Assembly (NCBI GenBank): GCA_038496675.1 | Contig: CM076653.1 | Location: forward strand, 16,634,902 to 16,698,901 | Length of the DNA stretch: 64,000 nt | Direction of reading: 5' to 3' | Source: Rachycentron canadum | Taxonomy: Eukaryota > Chordata > Actinopteri > Carangiformes > Rachycentridae | Shown: piece after piece, positions 35,869 to 59,690 of the stretch | How the letters are laid out: each line of letters opens with the position of its first letter | Position numbering within the stretch: position 1 is the stretch's first letter | Position numbers and translations under genes: made by a program | Notes under the pieces: model-generated | Databases searched by the model: none | The model's input: the letters and a program-made list of their open reading frames with translations, nothing else | Told to the model about the DNA's origin: nothing

Positions 35869-37872
35869 TTTATTTAAAATATGCATACATAATACTTCTC
35901 CTACAGAACAATACAGAACAGTACAATCACTTTTGTAATAACATTTAAAATGTAAAACTGCCTGCAAGCAAACAAAGTTCTACTTTGGCTTCTTACAGCA
36001 AGAAGAGAAAACAAGAGAAGCCTGAAATACTCAGAATGAACAAACTGCAGAGAGAAGCTAGAACAGCACATCTGTGCGTGACATCTGGTGTTGTGTGTGT
36101 TCTGTGATGGCAGCGCTGAAGCTGGTGGTGGCTGTGATGGTGCCTGGGCAGATGGGCAGGGTCCCCACAGTCCTGCAGGTGTCATCCAGGACCGGAAAGT
36201 TTTGGACAAAGAATCTGACCAACAGAATCTGTAGAAGCACTTTAGAAAAACATCACACCAAACAGACTGAAATGTGGTTGTCTGGACTGCGTCAGCAGGT
36301 GTGAATGCGAATGTGCTGCTTTACATTCCAACAGTGAGGAGGAGCAGCTGACACCTGACAACAGAACAAAGTGAGGGAACCCTGGACATCCTCTTCATCC
36401 TGTCTGCCTGTGGAACATGCCATAACATACAACGACACAGCACATATCACACAGAACATCACGTCAGGCGAGACCTGTTCTCCTGATTCTCTGAGAGCAA
36501 ACACTGTCAAGTTCATGATAACGTTATGTTACACTTGTGTACATATGTGTCACACTGACTGTTTCCATCAGTGTGTTACTGTCTCCTCACTGTCACCTGT
36601 TGAACTCTGGAATTTCTTTTTTTTTTTTTTAAATCATGAAGCAGTACTGAGTGTGTGTGTGTGTGTGTGTGTGTGTCTACAGTCTGATATATCTTAATCC
36701 TCTGTGCCACAGAGCTCCACTGTCAAAAACACATCACTGACTTTCACTGTCACATGTTCAATCATCACCATGAACACATGCTGTACTTTGTACTCAGTCC
36801 TGCTGCCCCAGACAAAAAGCACCAAATATGGATTGATGGTCCCCAACCAATGCTTATCACCTCCTGTTTTTTGAACCAGGAGGTGACAGTGAGGAACTGT
36901 TTCTGTTAATGACTTTTTTTAAACATGAAATGATATATTCATGTCCTCAGAAGGAACCAATGAGCTCAGATCTGAGAGCCAGACAGAAGAGGGAAAGACT
37001 AACGATGGTTCTGACCATGAGACAGAAGAAGCTCCTGCCTCATCTTTTAAAGCAGTTGACAGTTGAGTCAAGGGTGGAGTGTCTCCTTAAATGTTACAGC
37101 TCCACTAAATCAAAAAGGAAACACAGTGATAATAAGCGAAACTTAAAAATGAAACAACTAAACCAAAGGTGAAAGATGCTGAGGCTGCAACAGAAACAGA
37201 GTGAGGAGGGAGGAGGAGACTCCCAGCAGCAGCCACCACTCAACAGGTTTTAATAGATATACTGCAATTATAAAACACCATCAAACACATGGTCCTGTGC
37301 AACATGCTCATCAACACTATTCTTCCTCTGGCTTTATGCAGGAAAGCTTAAGGAAAAAAACATGTGCATTAAAAAACAGACAAGGTAACAGGTGTTTAAA
37401 ATGAACACATCCTCCTCTTCAAGTGTGACAGCATCAAATGTTCCTGCAGCAAAAATTATTCAAAGCTTGAGGAGGAGACGGAGGGAACAAGCCGTGAGCA
37501 GCTGAAGAAAACTACACCCTCCACCCACCACAGCCTAGCACTAGTCAGTGAACTACTCATGAATAAATAATGTAGCTGATAATAAATAAGAGGAGGTGGG
37601 TGGTCCTGGATGGTGCTGAGGGAACAGGGTCCAGACAGGAGGAGGAAGTGGGTCAGATACTGGAGGTCCTGGAGCCCAGCTTCTTTCAGCTGGCTCTGCT
37701 CTCAGTCATATGACTGAGTCTGACATCGCTGTGTTGTGACGTCCTGACACGGAGCCCTATCTGCCTCGCCTCCAGGAAGCAGCTGTCCAATCACCAAAGC
37801 TTTCCCCCACTTCATCCATTCAAGTGTCTACAGAGTCTTAACGCTCCTCAGGTGCAGAGCTCCAGCAGGTCA
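35869..37872 (-). other. WDR26 3' untranslated region
   Basis: About 2 kb of non-coding sequence lies between the WDR26 stop and an AATAAA on the minus strand (TTTATT at 35869-35874). Long 3' UTRs are usual for WDR26. A (TG)n run at 36651-36676 lies inside. The extent is inferred. Confidence 0.45.
36651..36676. repeat. (TG)n microsatellite
   Basis: Thirteen TG units within the WDR26 3' UTR. Confidence 0.95.
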
Positions 37873-47838
<9,966 letters not shown>

Positions 47839-48260
47839 GTTACCGCGGGTTAAACGGGTCACACGACGCGTATACAAACGAACGACGGGCGCAGCGGGAC
47901 ACTGCGGGGAAAACAACACCACCGGTACAGCCGCCGACGGGCCCACTGACCCAGATGCAGCCCCGAACTGCCCTGTTCCCCCTGCGGCCGAGCCTCCGTG
48001 TTTATTCCGCGGCGGTGGCCGCGACGACAACGCGCTTTTCGGCTCGGAGGACGAAGAGACGGAGGCCGGAGTTATTTGGACAGCCGCATTTTGTGACCCT
48101 CGGCGGTCTGCGGCGCTGTCAGGTTCCGTTAAAGCCGCGGTGAAGTTGTCGGGTACAGCTTGTTATTGTTGCTCTCAGACAGCTGCAGCCCTGTTATGGA
48201 CATACGCAGTGACGTCGGCGGAAATTCCTTCACGTCGGCTCGTGCGGGCTGCGTCACCGT
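47839..48260 (-). promoter_or_regulatory. WDR26 CpG-island promoter and 5' leader
   Basis: A strongly GC/CpG-rich block surrounds and precedes the first exon, with a CRE-like TGACGTCG (48210-48217) and no TATA box. The CpG density ends near 48,260, where ordinary AT-rich sequence begins. The transcription start is inferred to lie within 48,150-48,250. Confidence 0.6.
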
Positions 48261-48824
48261 CAGGGGGCAGCAGACTTGGACTGTGCTTTGAACTGGGGCC
48301 AAACCAGGGACACAAACTGTAGCGTGTCTAACATAAGATACATTCACAAGTGTAGACACGCCTCTCCATTCATTATGTCTACACTGCAAACAATGGAAAT
48401 AACACCTGTAGGAGACAAAACATGTAGGACACGAAAATGGTTTAAAAACAAAACATGTTTTGTATTTCTTACAACTAGGAACCATTCATGACAGCTTTGA
48501 ACAGCTCGATATTATCTTCACCAGCTTCTTTAGGTAGTCACCTGGAATGGTTTTCAACTCACCGCTGTGCCCTGTCAAGAGTTAATTAGGTACATTTCTT
48601 GCCTTGCATGCTCTTAATGCATTTCAGTTGTGTTATGTCCTATTATGTCATGTCCGTATTGGACAACTATACTAATCCATCCAACCCAGCTAAGTAAAAA
48701 GAAACAGCATCCATCTTTACCTTAAGATATAAATCTGGAATACTGCAAGGATTTAAATGTATCTTCATGTGCAATTGTAAAAATCATCAAACGCTCTGAT
48801 GTAACTACTTTCAGGACAGGCAGA

Positions 48825-48900
48825 CTTAGACTGACCTCTGCTGCAGAAGTTCATTGAGTTGCCAGCCTCAGAAACTGGTGGTGGTGATGTGGAATCTGCT
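48825..48900 (+). mobile_element. Possible Tc1-like 5' fragment
   Basis: GACTGACCTCTGCTGCAGAA, GTTCATTGAGTT and GCCAGCCTCAGAAACTG resemble the N-terminal coding region of teleost Tc1 elements as I remember it. Opposite in orientation to the Tc1 relic at 49.2 kb. Confidence 0.3.
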
Positions 48901-49205
48901 CTGGAGCGGAACAGTGACGTCCTGCCTCCGAAGCACTAGTCCTGCTGTGCGAGTGCCTTCTGTCTCCAGAACCCAGAGGATCACTGTGTCGGGGATGTCC
49001 AGGACGCACAGTCGGATGCTGCTCCGCATCTAAACTCAGGAGACCACTGTTTCTGCAATGGAGATAAGGAGCTTGTTACTGAGAGACATCTTAGATGGAG
49101 TTGTTGTGTAGTGTTTGTCCCTGTATTAACTGTGCAGTGCTTCAGCCCTAAAACAAGCTACTTTATTCTTAAATGAAATAAAACCACAAAAACAGTCCTG
49201 AACCA

Positions 49206-49642
49206 TCAAGGCCTGGACTCCTCCAGACCTCTGAAGGAGAGCTGTGGTATCTGGACCAAGACGTTAGCAGCAGATCCATGAAGTCCTGAAGTTGTGAGGT
49301 GGAGCCTCCATAGATCAGACTTGTTGGTCCAGCTCATCCCACAGATGCTGGATTGGACTGAGATCTGGGGAATTTGGAGCCGAGTCAACACCTTGAACTG
49401 GTTGTTGTTCCTCAAAGCTCCTGAACCATTGTTGCAGTGAAAGGGAGCATTATCCTGCTGAAAGAGGCCACTGCCATTAGGGAAGACTGTTTCCATGAAG
49501 GGGGGGACTTGGTCTGAACCATGTTGAGGGAGGTGGGACGAGTCAAAGGAACATCCACATGAATGGACCCAAGGTTTCCCAGCAGGACATCCCTTCTGAC
49601 CATCATTGAGCCTTGGCTGCCCATGACACTGTTGAAAGGCAC
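49206..49642 (-). mobile_element. Tc1/mariner transposase relic
   Basis: On the minus strand, one frame reads NLGSIHVDVPLTRPTSLNM and, after a frameshift near 49,500, another reads VFPNGSGLFQQDNAPFHC, then NQFKVLTR and QIPQLSFRGLEESRP. These are the DDE-domain 'QQDNAPCH' motif and the C-terminal part of Tc1 transposases. Broken by frameshift and stops, so inactive. Confidence 0.85.
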
Positions 49643-51559
49643 AATTCTAATGAGTTAATCAATGTTAATCAATAGAAAATGTTGAGGAGTAAAGTTTACT
49701 ACAGAGGAAATTGTTTCTTTGTTGCAGGATCTGTGTTAACTTGACCAGTGATCAATGAAGCTAACTGAGTTTCTTTCCTGCCTTTTGTTCTTCAATCAAT
49801 ATGATGTGCTACTTTCTCCTTCCTCTATCCATTCAATGTTATGTAGGCTCCTACAGCTTTACTGTGATTCATTTCACTCAGTTTAGTTTGTCATTTCTGT
49901 TTATTGTCATCAGAGGATGGTTGTTTGATAAAGTTCTGATTATTTTTTGCTCTTACTAAATGATTTCTTCAATTCTCATTTTTTAATTTTTTTTAAATTT
50001 CCCATTTAGAAATGTAGGAAGTCAGTGAATCATGATATATGAGATTTGAGCCAACAGCTTCACTGCCATGACAAAATGGTTGGATAAGTTGCAGTGAACT
50101 GCAGTTGAATTTTCAGTGCTCGTTATGACTGCAGCGGCCACTAGGGGGCGCAAAACTCACATGAATAACAGGAGTGATCTCTGAGAGGAGCAGCAGACTC
50201 ACAGAGAGAGAAATAAGTCAAAAGTCTACTCTTGATTTAGCTGCATTATTGGGTTTGAATCAGGAGTACTGCTTGGTATTTAAGGTGTCAAGGATCTAAT
50301 AAGTTGTGAGTTTGGAAAAAATCAGAAATAAGTTTTAAGATGTATTTGTCTATAGATAGCTGTGGTCCACCTGAGGTGGACATGTGAACTTAAGGTTTTA
50401 GTGACAGACACATTAGAGATTAACTGTCTGTTTTGAATTATATTATGAAATCAAATAGATATTGATCAAATTAGAGTACTGGTCATCTTTGTTCAGAACA
50501 CAGATTTACAAATGACCATGATTATCAATGAGACAACAACCTATTTGTGTATCTGCATCACATTGTATATAGGCCTATAGGAAAAAATTGAAAGTTTTTA
50601 TTTATTTTTTTGTTAAAATCAATCTTGTTAATTCTCTAATAGGCCTACAGGAAACGAATACAGTACCATATCACACTTAACTTCACACTTTTATCATATC
50701 AATTTTATTTTACACAAGAAGGCATGAAGTCACATGCTGTTTTAGAAAATATGTAGATATTTTCTCTGTGTTTTGTGGGTGTATTAATAACTAGTGCAAT
50801 TGGATCTATTTTCATGAAATCACATTCTTCAGTAAAACACTCACTCTCAGAACAACTCAGTAAGGTGCTGTGAATTGTTTTTTCATGTAGTTTGTTTGAT
50901 CTGAAGTTTTATTACTTGATTGAACAAGCTGTTGATTAATTTCTTGAACATTTTCACACAAACCTCTCACCATAGATCACTAAAGTCCAGATAGGGCCCC
51001 TCTTTAGTCCACAGATAATTATATAGGCCTACTTTGTATTCAGTTTTTTATGGTTAAGGGCTTCTAAAACATTTCGCTCCACAAAGCAGCTTAATGTGTT
51101 TAATGAGGCAGAGAAGAACAAAATGTATTTTCTTCTAAAAGATCTTTCAGTATTTATAAGAGGAGTAGATTACTCTTCAGGAAGGTATGCACAGCTATTA
51201 TCTGAGCCTATAAGTAGTTCTGTATTAGACCTGTTGGTTGATATGTTCAGGGTCTCTTGGCTCTGACTGTATATAATCTTTGTCTAATCTAGAGACCAAA
51301 GGCCCTAAAGTGGCAACACTTCAGGCTGTAAATGCACACTAAGAGAAACTGTTCGCAAAAGTTCATTTTGACACAGCAATGGTCAATGAGGAAACTTAAA
51401 CCCAGTCATGAGGGGGTGAGTGGACCAATAGTGGACAGATGGTCACTCAACTCTATCACTGAGTCAGTCAGACAATTTCAGACCACCAGTCTTTAGACGC
51501 ATGACGTCTATGCCACCTTGAAATGTGAGTCCAAGTTAAAGGATGTATCCACATTTTTT

Positions 51560-52150
51560 TCATTTCATTCATTTACATTATCATCCTTAATGTGACATCT
51601 CAATAATGCCTTGGCAGAACTTTGGCACTTTTGGCAAAAAAAAAAAAAATTGGCACAAAAATTCACAAGGACTCTAAATGAACTGATTAGAACTTGGTGG
51701 TCAAACGTCCAGGTCATGGTGACCTTACTAAACTTTTTTTTTTGGATCAGGGACATGGTCACATTCTTGTGAATACAATATGTCACAGTTTCATTACTTC
51801 TGGTACACTGTTACATAAGAAAACACTGTTTTGGCCATAACTCACAAATTCATACTCATATCATGACACAATATAACTCAAAATAAATGATGACATTTTA
51901 TATTCAAATGGTCAACTTCACTGTGACATCATAATGTTCTGCAAAAACACTTCTGGCCATTATTCCATGCTGTAACTCAGGAAGTGAAGATTGTGACCAT
52001 ATTTCCTGAAGCTTGGCTTCACCTGAAAACACCTTCATCATGGGGCGCTGCTCATTTGATTTCCCTGAGAACTGAAGATGATATTGTTCATTCCTATTCT
52101 GGTATGTGATCGCAGACAGCACTGCTTTATTAAAATATAATGTAATAGTT
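51560..52150 (+). repeat. Teleost dispersed repeat, larger copy
   Basis: Contains TTGGCACAAAAATTCACAAG, TGAACTGATTAGAACTTGG and GTCAAACGTCCAGGTCATGG, then several TAACTCAGGAAGTG-type phrases. Shares this order with 63,340-63,500. Widespread in fish genomes by memory; class not assigned. Confidence 0.55.
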
Positions 52151-52499
52151 GGCCAATTTACATTTACTTCTTGTTAAGGGTCCAATTCATTTACAAGTCC
52201 ACTTTCACTGAACACATGCCACTTTTAAACACACCCACAATGAAATCATACAAATAAAAGTGACAGTACCAGGAGTGACAGCAAGACTATTGGATGAACA
52301 GTATTACATTGGTTCTATTACAAGTTAAACGGCAAAATAGTATGATGGTTAAATGTCCCGCTTTTGGTTCAGTCACTCCTATTTTCCTTAGTCATGTTTA
52401 TGTTTATGAGTTTACGTTGTTTTGCTCTTTGCCAATGATTTATACTTTGCTAGATATGAAATCTTTTGGGAATTGTGATATTGCACAATAAAGCATTAA

Positions 52500-52860
52500 A
52501 AATGAAGTGGGCTTTAGACAGAGGCAGTTGTAGATGGTCCAGAATGCAGCAGCCCATCTGGTCTTAAATCAGCCCAAAAGGGCAGATGTCATTCTGCTGC
52601 TCATCGACCTACACTGGCTACCCATGGTCACCTGACTCAAGTTCAAGTTACTTATACTCCTTCAAAATGACTTCTGGGTCTGCACCATCTACATCTTCCT
52701 CCAACGAATGTTGACTAGGAAACAAGACCATCTCAGTCCAGACTCTCCTGGTCTGATGGTCAGAGTCAGAGTCAGAGCAGGGACGTCCCTCTCTGTCTTC
52801 AAGAACCTGTTGAAGACTCATGTCTTCAGAGAGAAGCTCCTCTCCTAAACACTAACATGT
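52500..52860 (+). mobile_element. LINE reverse transcriptase C-terminal fragment
   Basis: The plus strand reads, with frame breaks, VQNAAAHLVLNQPKRADV.LLLIDLHWLP and later SLSVFKNLLKTHVFREKLLS. This is the conserved C-terminal region of vertebrate non-LTR retrotransposons ('QNAAARL...LHWLPV', 'FK..LKTHLF'). Frame-shifted and inactive. Confidence 0.7.
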
Positions 52861-54349
52861 CTAACTAGCTCTTACTATGCACTTTGTTGCACTTTCATAT
52901 ATGATCTCCTGCATTTATTTAATAGACGTAGTGCTTAATACTGAGACTGGGATCTTAAATTCTGTCAACATAGATTTTAAATTATTATTAACTGTGAAAC
53001 TTTAAATATAGAGAGTTAGGATATGAATTAGTCAGCCGTGAAGAAAATAGTTAGTTATCTCCTCCTCAGACAAATGAAACACCCATAAAGGCTTAGAAAA
53101 ACATTTCATAAAGCATCATAAGCTGAAAAATAAACATATTAAGAATATTTACCTTCGCCCACACAGCAGCGTTTTCCATGTATGGCATTTAGTATATGAA
53201 AATGAAATGTCAAGCCAAGTTGGTTCTTATGTGTAACAAGAATCCTGATTGAAAATTTCTGAAAATTTCCAAAAATGCATACAACTACAAAACACCTCAT
53301 AATTATAGAATATATTATATAATTATCACAGAATCAGAATATATGAATAACTCAATTTAACTATCAATTAACACAATTACTAACTGAAATAATTTAATAG
53401 CTCAAAAAAGAGAACAATTTGTGTGTCGAGGGGCACAACTGAAACATTACAATCCTACACTCTGGGACACATGGAGACAGAAAAGCAAAAAACCCCCATG
53501 CTACCTTACCAGAGGCCACAGCCAGAGCCAGAGTTTTTATATATTATTAGTGTCTGATTTGTTATGAAATATTGCTTGTTACGAATCAACTTTGAAAAAT
53601 ACGAATACCTTCCTTCTTAAACTGCAGGTTGATAGACAAGCGTTTTGGGGTGACAAGAGATACTTTGAGTTTGTCTTTCTTCTACTATGGCTACTACAGA
53701 TACACCCTTTCTCTTAAGAGGAGAGTGGCTCAAATGAACCCCCACTGAAAGCATCCTTTCATTTTCTTTACCAGTTTTGTTCTCATTTGCATATTTCCTC
53801 TTGACCATATAGCTTTTCTCTGGGAATTACTGCTGAATTATGGAATCTCTAAATTTTGAATTATCATTTGACTGAACATGTGGCATTTTTTCTTTAATGG
53901 AAACCAACAGCAGAAATCCCCACCCTGTGTTTTACTTGCAAGTTGCTTTGCTGTTCACTTTCTTTCCAGTTTGTGAGGTAAATGTTTTTGACTCTATTGC
54001 TGGAGGCCCATTCTAACAGTATAAACTGGCCAGCATGGACAGGCAATAAAGAGTACAGAGTACAGAGGAGAGCCTGGTCCAGTGTTTCCCCATGTGTCAA
54101 AGGAGGCTTCCATCAGCTAGTTTCTCCTCACCATGTCTTCCACCTGTATAGTAAAAGACCTTTTCTTATCAATAAGGAAGAGGGCTCTCTCTAAACAAAA
54201 CAACAGAACCTCTTTCACTCATGTTGTCTCGGTGGATTCTTTCTCAGATGCAAATTTAAAAAAAAGAATCGACCTTGACTCCTTTCCTCAGCCTAATGAT
54301 CTGTTGGGGAACCAGTCACAGTGGACAGCTTTACGTTCAGGCATGAACA

Positions 54350-54850
54350 CACTCAAGATGCACTGAGGACACAACTGAGATCTGATCAGTCAGACCACAT
54401 TTGGAGGTGGTCTGGGCCACATGCGGCCATGCTCTTTTAGCAGTGTGAATGCAAATGTATTCCGGGCCACGCTGTAGGATGGCTTCCCCTGCTGATGTCC
54501 TCTGACACAGTCTGACTAGTCCCAACACAGCTTCACAATCAACTGAAGATATTACTATTTCAAATGAATGAAACCTGATTTCATTGTTGAGCTGTGAGCA
54601 GCGCATTGATTCACTCATTCATACACAGTAGTAAATGGAAACAGACCTGTCTAGACCTAAAAACAACAACATAAAGGGTTCCCCTTTATATACAAATGTG
54701 TGTGTTGTTGTGAGATCTGATCAGAAGTGCCACTTGAGACCTATGTGTAAACGCATTCTAATGCCAGGTGAACTGTGAACTGACCAGCAGAGACCTGTTC
54801 ACTTGTGATTGGGTCACTGGAGACACATGTTGGTTCCAGGTCTGAACAGG
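54350..54850. mobile_element. Possible non-autonomous DNA element
   Basis: AACTGAGATCTGATCAGTCA and GACCACATTTGGAGGTGG near the left, and GTGAGATCTGATCAGAAGTG with CACTTGAGACCTATGTGTAA near the right. This resembles the 'frequent in fish' elements with multiple hexamer-like subrepeats. Ends and target duplication were not resolved. Confidence 0.3.
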
Positions 54851-56119
54851 ACCTTAGTTCATCACCAGGTAATTCTGGAGTATCCCTGGCTTTGGTCTGT
54901 GAAACCTAAGATACAAACACAACAACACACATATTATATTTTAAGGACAACAGTTTTAGATTATATTTATTTGATTCCTTAATTTTTTATTCTGTCTTTT
55001 ATGAGGAATTACAATGTTCCTTCTTTCATCTCCTTTTTATGTTAGTTTTTGATCATTGGTTTTTGATGCCGCATTTAACTTTTATGTGATTAGTTTTGCT
55101 AAGAAATGAAGAAATGAAAATAAACAGAAATAAGGATGAAAGTAAGAAAAAAAGGAGAACAAAGTTTAGTTTAAAGTTCAGTTTAAACACAGTTTATACA
55201 CTCATTGGATATCTATGGGTGTTAAAGATTGGTGAGTGAGATGAGTGGTGATAACCTCTTTTTCTATTTCTTCCCCCAAAACCTTGACAACAGGGGCTGA
55301 AGAGGACAGAGTCCTGAGCTGTCCCTCCAGGAGCCATCCTGTCTGTCTGAGTGGTCTTCAGGGAGAACAACATCCTGCTGAAAACAGCCACCCATCTTTG
55401 ATCTGAAACCGCCCTTTGATCTCAGCCTCACATTAAAGTTTAGTCATGCTGTTCTCACTGCTGCTAATCCACTTGACCTTGACATGTTTTAGCATAGAGG
55501 TCATAGCTGTCGTTGGTCGTATTAGGCTGTACCATGTTCAGAAGTGTTTCTGGACTCAAATGGCCGCCTCAAATAGCAGCCACTGTGTATAAGTAATTTA
55601 TTTTTCTACACAGCCAAGAGTCAAATGTCATATGTGTCTATGGCTCCTATAAATCATTCATATTGCATGAAATATTGGTATGCACCTGGAACTGCACTAC
55701 CCACACCAAGGTATATTCTTGTAAACATTTTTTGTCCATTTGGCATATTCAAGTGAAAAAGCTCATGAAGTCCAAAATGTGTATGAGATGTCCAACGTGT
55801 TGCTGTTAAACCGCGAGCACCGCAGCTACACTGCTCTCAGGGTTAGAAGACTGAGCTGTTGCCCCAAATTTGATTTTAAAAACACACAATCAACAATCAG
55901 AGCGTCTCACACAGAGACGCAGAGTGTTTGTTTGTGTGTGTGTGTGTGTGCATGCATACCCTCTATGAACAGAAAGGCAGACCTGATGATAAAAGGAGTT
56001 AGAGTTTTACCTGTGTTTAATAAACCTGTTCAAACCCCCTAATTGTGAAACCTACATTTCTTGGCGGCCATAGATCTGGGAGACTGGTGGTGCTGTTACT
56101 GGTTGTTGCTGTACAGTAA

Positions 56120-56260
56120 CTAATGTGAATGAAACTTACGCTTTTATCCAAAGTGACTTACAAGTGAGGGACATCACTAAAGCTTCAGTGTAGTAGGAAA
56201 CCTTTGTGTAAGTACCAGGTACAGTGACAAAGGAGGAAAGGCTGGTTGGTCAGGGGATCA
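56120..56260. repeat. Retroposon tail-like fragment
   Basis: Contains ACGCTTTTATCCAAAGTGAC followed by TTACAAGTGAGGGAC, the commonplace fish repeat phrase 'GACGCTTTTATCCAAAGCGACTTACA'. Class uncertain. Confidence 0.45.
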
Positions 56261-58169
56261 TCCTACAGCAAGATAATCAATGTTATAAAAGAAAAGAAAG
56301 TACATTCACATGGCAGATCAGACATATTTAGTTAAAAAAAAGGATTCTTTGTTTAAGATTCTTTATTCTTAATTCTTTAATTTTAGCAACAATGACACTG
56401 ACATCAAAGGAAGTAAATTTAAATAACAGCTGGAAAAATTGTCCGATGGTATCGACGTTATTGGAAAAATGTTGTTGTTGGATGTTGGATCTTATTTTCC
56501 ACATATGGCCCAAGAACATTGTAATATAAGCAGGTTTGATTTAGTGTATTAATAACATGTAAAATATCTAGAAAATAAAATAGAAGCAGGGGGAGACTGT
56601 CCTTGTACTGATATCATTAAAGGACATTATGATAAAACAAATAAACAGAAACGGATTAAATAACATACATCACAGCCTTGGTGAGGCAGCTATTCAAGGC
56701 TACAACAACACTGTTCCCGGTCTCTCCCAAAAACAATCCACTGCCTAAAACTCTTTTGAAAGACTGAATCTTTTATGTCAGTGCCTTCTGTGTAGATGCT
56801 CAAAATCATGACAAGAAAAGGCAAATCATCTGCTAAAAGGCCTTTAAACAAGAAGATTTTTTAGCTGCTGTTGGTGGGAGGAACAAGTAAGGCTTTTGCA
56901 TGATTCTTAATTTAATCCAAGCATTTAAATTTGTGATGTCCAATTAGTGATTCAGCGGGGAAACTAAATGTTGATTGCATTATTTAGTGTATTACTGTAA
57001 ATGCAACCTCATACAGATGAAGGTACCAGACAGCCAACGTTCTGAGTTTTTAAATGTAGTTAGTTCACTGTGTTCAGATTAGTGTGTCTTTCAAGGATAA
57101 GAAACCAGTGAAGATTGAATTATGATGTACTGCTGAAAAAACCTTTTACTCTAAATTACAAGCAGAAAATCAGTGTCTATGTGTTATGAAAAGACAGCAG
57201 ACAGAGTTAGACTTGGCCGACATTCTGCCGACATGTAACTAGAGCTCTGTCCATTATCATTGCTGCTCCCACTTTGTAGAGTTCAGGCTGATTCATCTGG
57301 CTTTGATCATCTTTCCATGGATGCTCACTGTTGAGGGACAGCTCTTCCATTGTCACGGCTCATTTGAACATCAGCTCTCATAGAAATCATAATACATTTC
57401 AAAGAAACAGGAAAAAATGGACACCCTCTTTTATACTCGAGCACTTAAAACTGTGCAACATTGGAATCATATCTCTGCAACCCTATGCCCCCCATCAGTG
57501 ACACGTTTACAGCCTCACTGAACGCCAACTGTGGGTGTTATTCTAACATTTCACCCTTTTCAGTTAATGACATTTTAGTGGCGTATCAAATCTGCTGCTA
57601 GGACAACAGTTAAGTGCTACCGCTGTGCATACTAAAGCTGAAGGTCTTTGTCTTCCTTAGTATCCACCGTGGGAGGACAGATTATATGATCATGAGGAAC
57701 ATCCAATAGTATAACACCATGTCAGTCCATGTAAATCCAGCTGTTTGATCTTTAACACATGCTAAATGAAACAAAGTAGGAATAAGGGAGGTAATGACGG
57801 GAAAGAATGTTTCAAAAAAGAGGATTAAAGCAGAGAAAATGTGAATGGGTTTTGGAATTGGGAAGGGAAAGTTATAGAGCGAGAGGCCAGGATTGGAAAG
57901 AAAGTGTTTGCTTAAGTACCTTTTGTGATGAAGGCCTCTTTGAGTTGATCACACATTTTCCATGTCATGTTTATGGCTTCTTTCTAGTTTTCTGATCAGA
58001 AACAACTGTGGCTACCTCCACATTACTACCTTTTAGTTTTAAACTCATCTTATTGCTAATTTTTTGCTACTTTTTCACTTCCACATAATGTTGTATTTTG
58101 AAAACATATATTGTAATATATTGTAGTCTGGATTGGCAAAAACAGATACTTTTAGAAATAAGACCTTTG

Positions 58170-58217
58170 GAAATAATAATATAATATAATAATATAAATA
58201 TAATATAATAATAATTT
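58170..58217. repeat. AT-rich tandem repeat
   Basis: AATAATATAATATAATAAT-type repeats, about 48 bp. Confidence 0.85.
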
Positions 58218-59624
58218 GGATTTAGATTGGACCTAGTCACACCCAGTCACTCTCTGATTGGGTCTTATCAGCCTTGACTACCAGTGGTGAAAGCAACATG
58301 TGGTTATGAATTACACATGTAACTGACCTTGTTATCTTTGTAGCAGCTGCTCAGTTCACTTGAATTCTGCATATCCTCATTTGTAGTATTTTCTGCAACT
58401 AATCAGCTGAATACAACTGAGCGTATCCAATCTGTTTCTGATGGACATAGATCAGGCACATGTTCGGAGGGACCTCAGGTGTTCTCAACTGATAACTGCA
58501 TTTGAGTTATATTTCCTTCTATTTTGCCCTAAAGCAGTAGTGTGTGGTCTTGTCTTCCTTGTTGTTGCCTGTTCTTGTGATAAATGCAGAGGTGGTCGAT
58601 GCTAAAAGACTTGTGTTTGTGTAAGTGGACAATTATTTTAAAATCTGTTGAGTATTAAACATCTGCTAGTTAATGTTAAAGTAACTTTATGTAATAATTA
58701 TGAGAAAGGTGCTTGAGCACCTGCTCGCCAAATTTCTGTGCACAGCCCTGACATAGATCATTTCTGATATGGAGCTAAAACGCTCATCTGGACAGAAATG
58801 CTCTTCATTTTAAAATGGTGGACGTAACCTTTGAACCCCCGGTGGCCTCCCTTATAAAACATGCACTGTACTATAAGGACAAACTCACAGTTAGGTTAGG
58901 ACATCTCTGTGAACATACTTATACAATTTGGGGTGGTACATATGTGGTCATTGTTCCAAGTGATGCTGCCATGTAAAATGATATTTTAGTGTTGTTCCTG
59001 CCTATTCAACATGACATACGCCTCTGAACCAAGGCCAGGTCCAAGTTTGGTGCGGACATGCTCAGGGCCCTGATGTCATGTAAGTGACAATTAGGATTCA
59101 GACCATAGATTGATAGATTGTAAAAGTGAGACCTAACCTCTGGGGATGAAAAGTGAACTCAATGCTGAATAGCCTTAAACCTTTATTCTATCTAAAGACC
59201 ATTAGGGGTGACTCCACTGGTTGGAAAAAGAAGTTAGATTCTATTGAAGTCTATTGAAAAAATAACTAAACCCTTGATATTTTGTTCTTTTGTATCTGCA
59301 GTTTGAATTCTTATCAGTCTGACTAGTTTTTCAGAACTTGGGCATGACAAGAATAATATGAACGCAAAAAGACACTTCACAGATCTGTCCTTTATGATTC
59401 TGTCCTTGGCTGTTGTACATTAATTGAGACACATTGAACTTGACAGTTATTCAGTTATTGAGCAGGTTATTCAGCAGCATCAGTTACTGAGCAGTAACAG
59501 TAATGAACCGAGTCCTCACTTATATTAGAGACTCTTAGCAAAATAAGACAGAAGCTTCCTTTATCTGCCTTGAAGAAATAGAGTCCAGTTATAGTTGATT
59601 TTTAAATAACACAAACAATGAGTC

Positions 59625-59690
59625 AGTGAAGATTTAAATGAAACTTTAATGATCCCTGAGGGTAAACTTCCCATTGCAGCAGGACAGGAT
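59625..59690. repeat. LINE-like tail fragment
   Basis: AAACTTTAATGATCCCTGAG followed by GGTAAACTTCCCATT resembles the fish tail 'TTTATTGATCCC.GAGGGGAAATT'. Confidence 0.4.
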
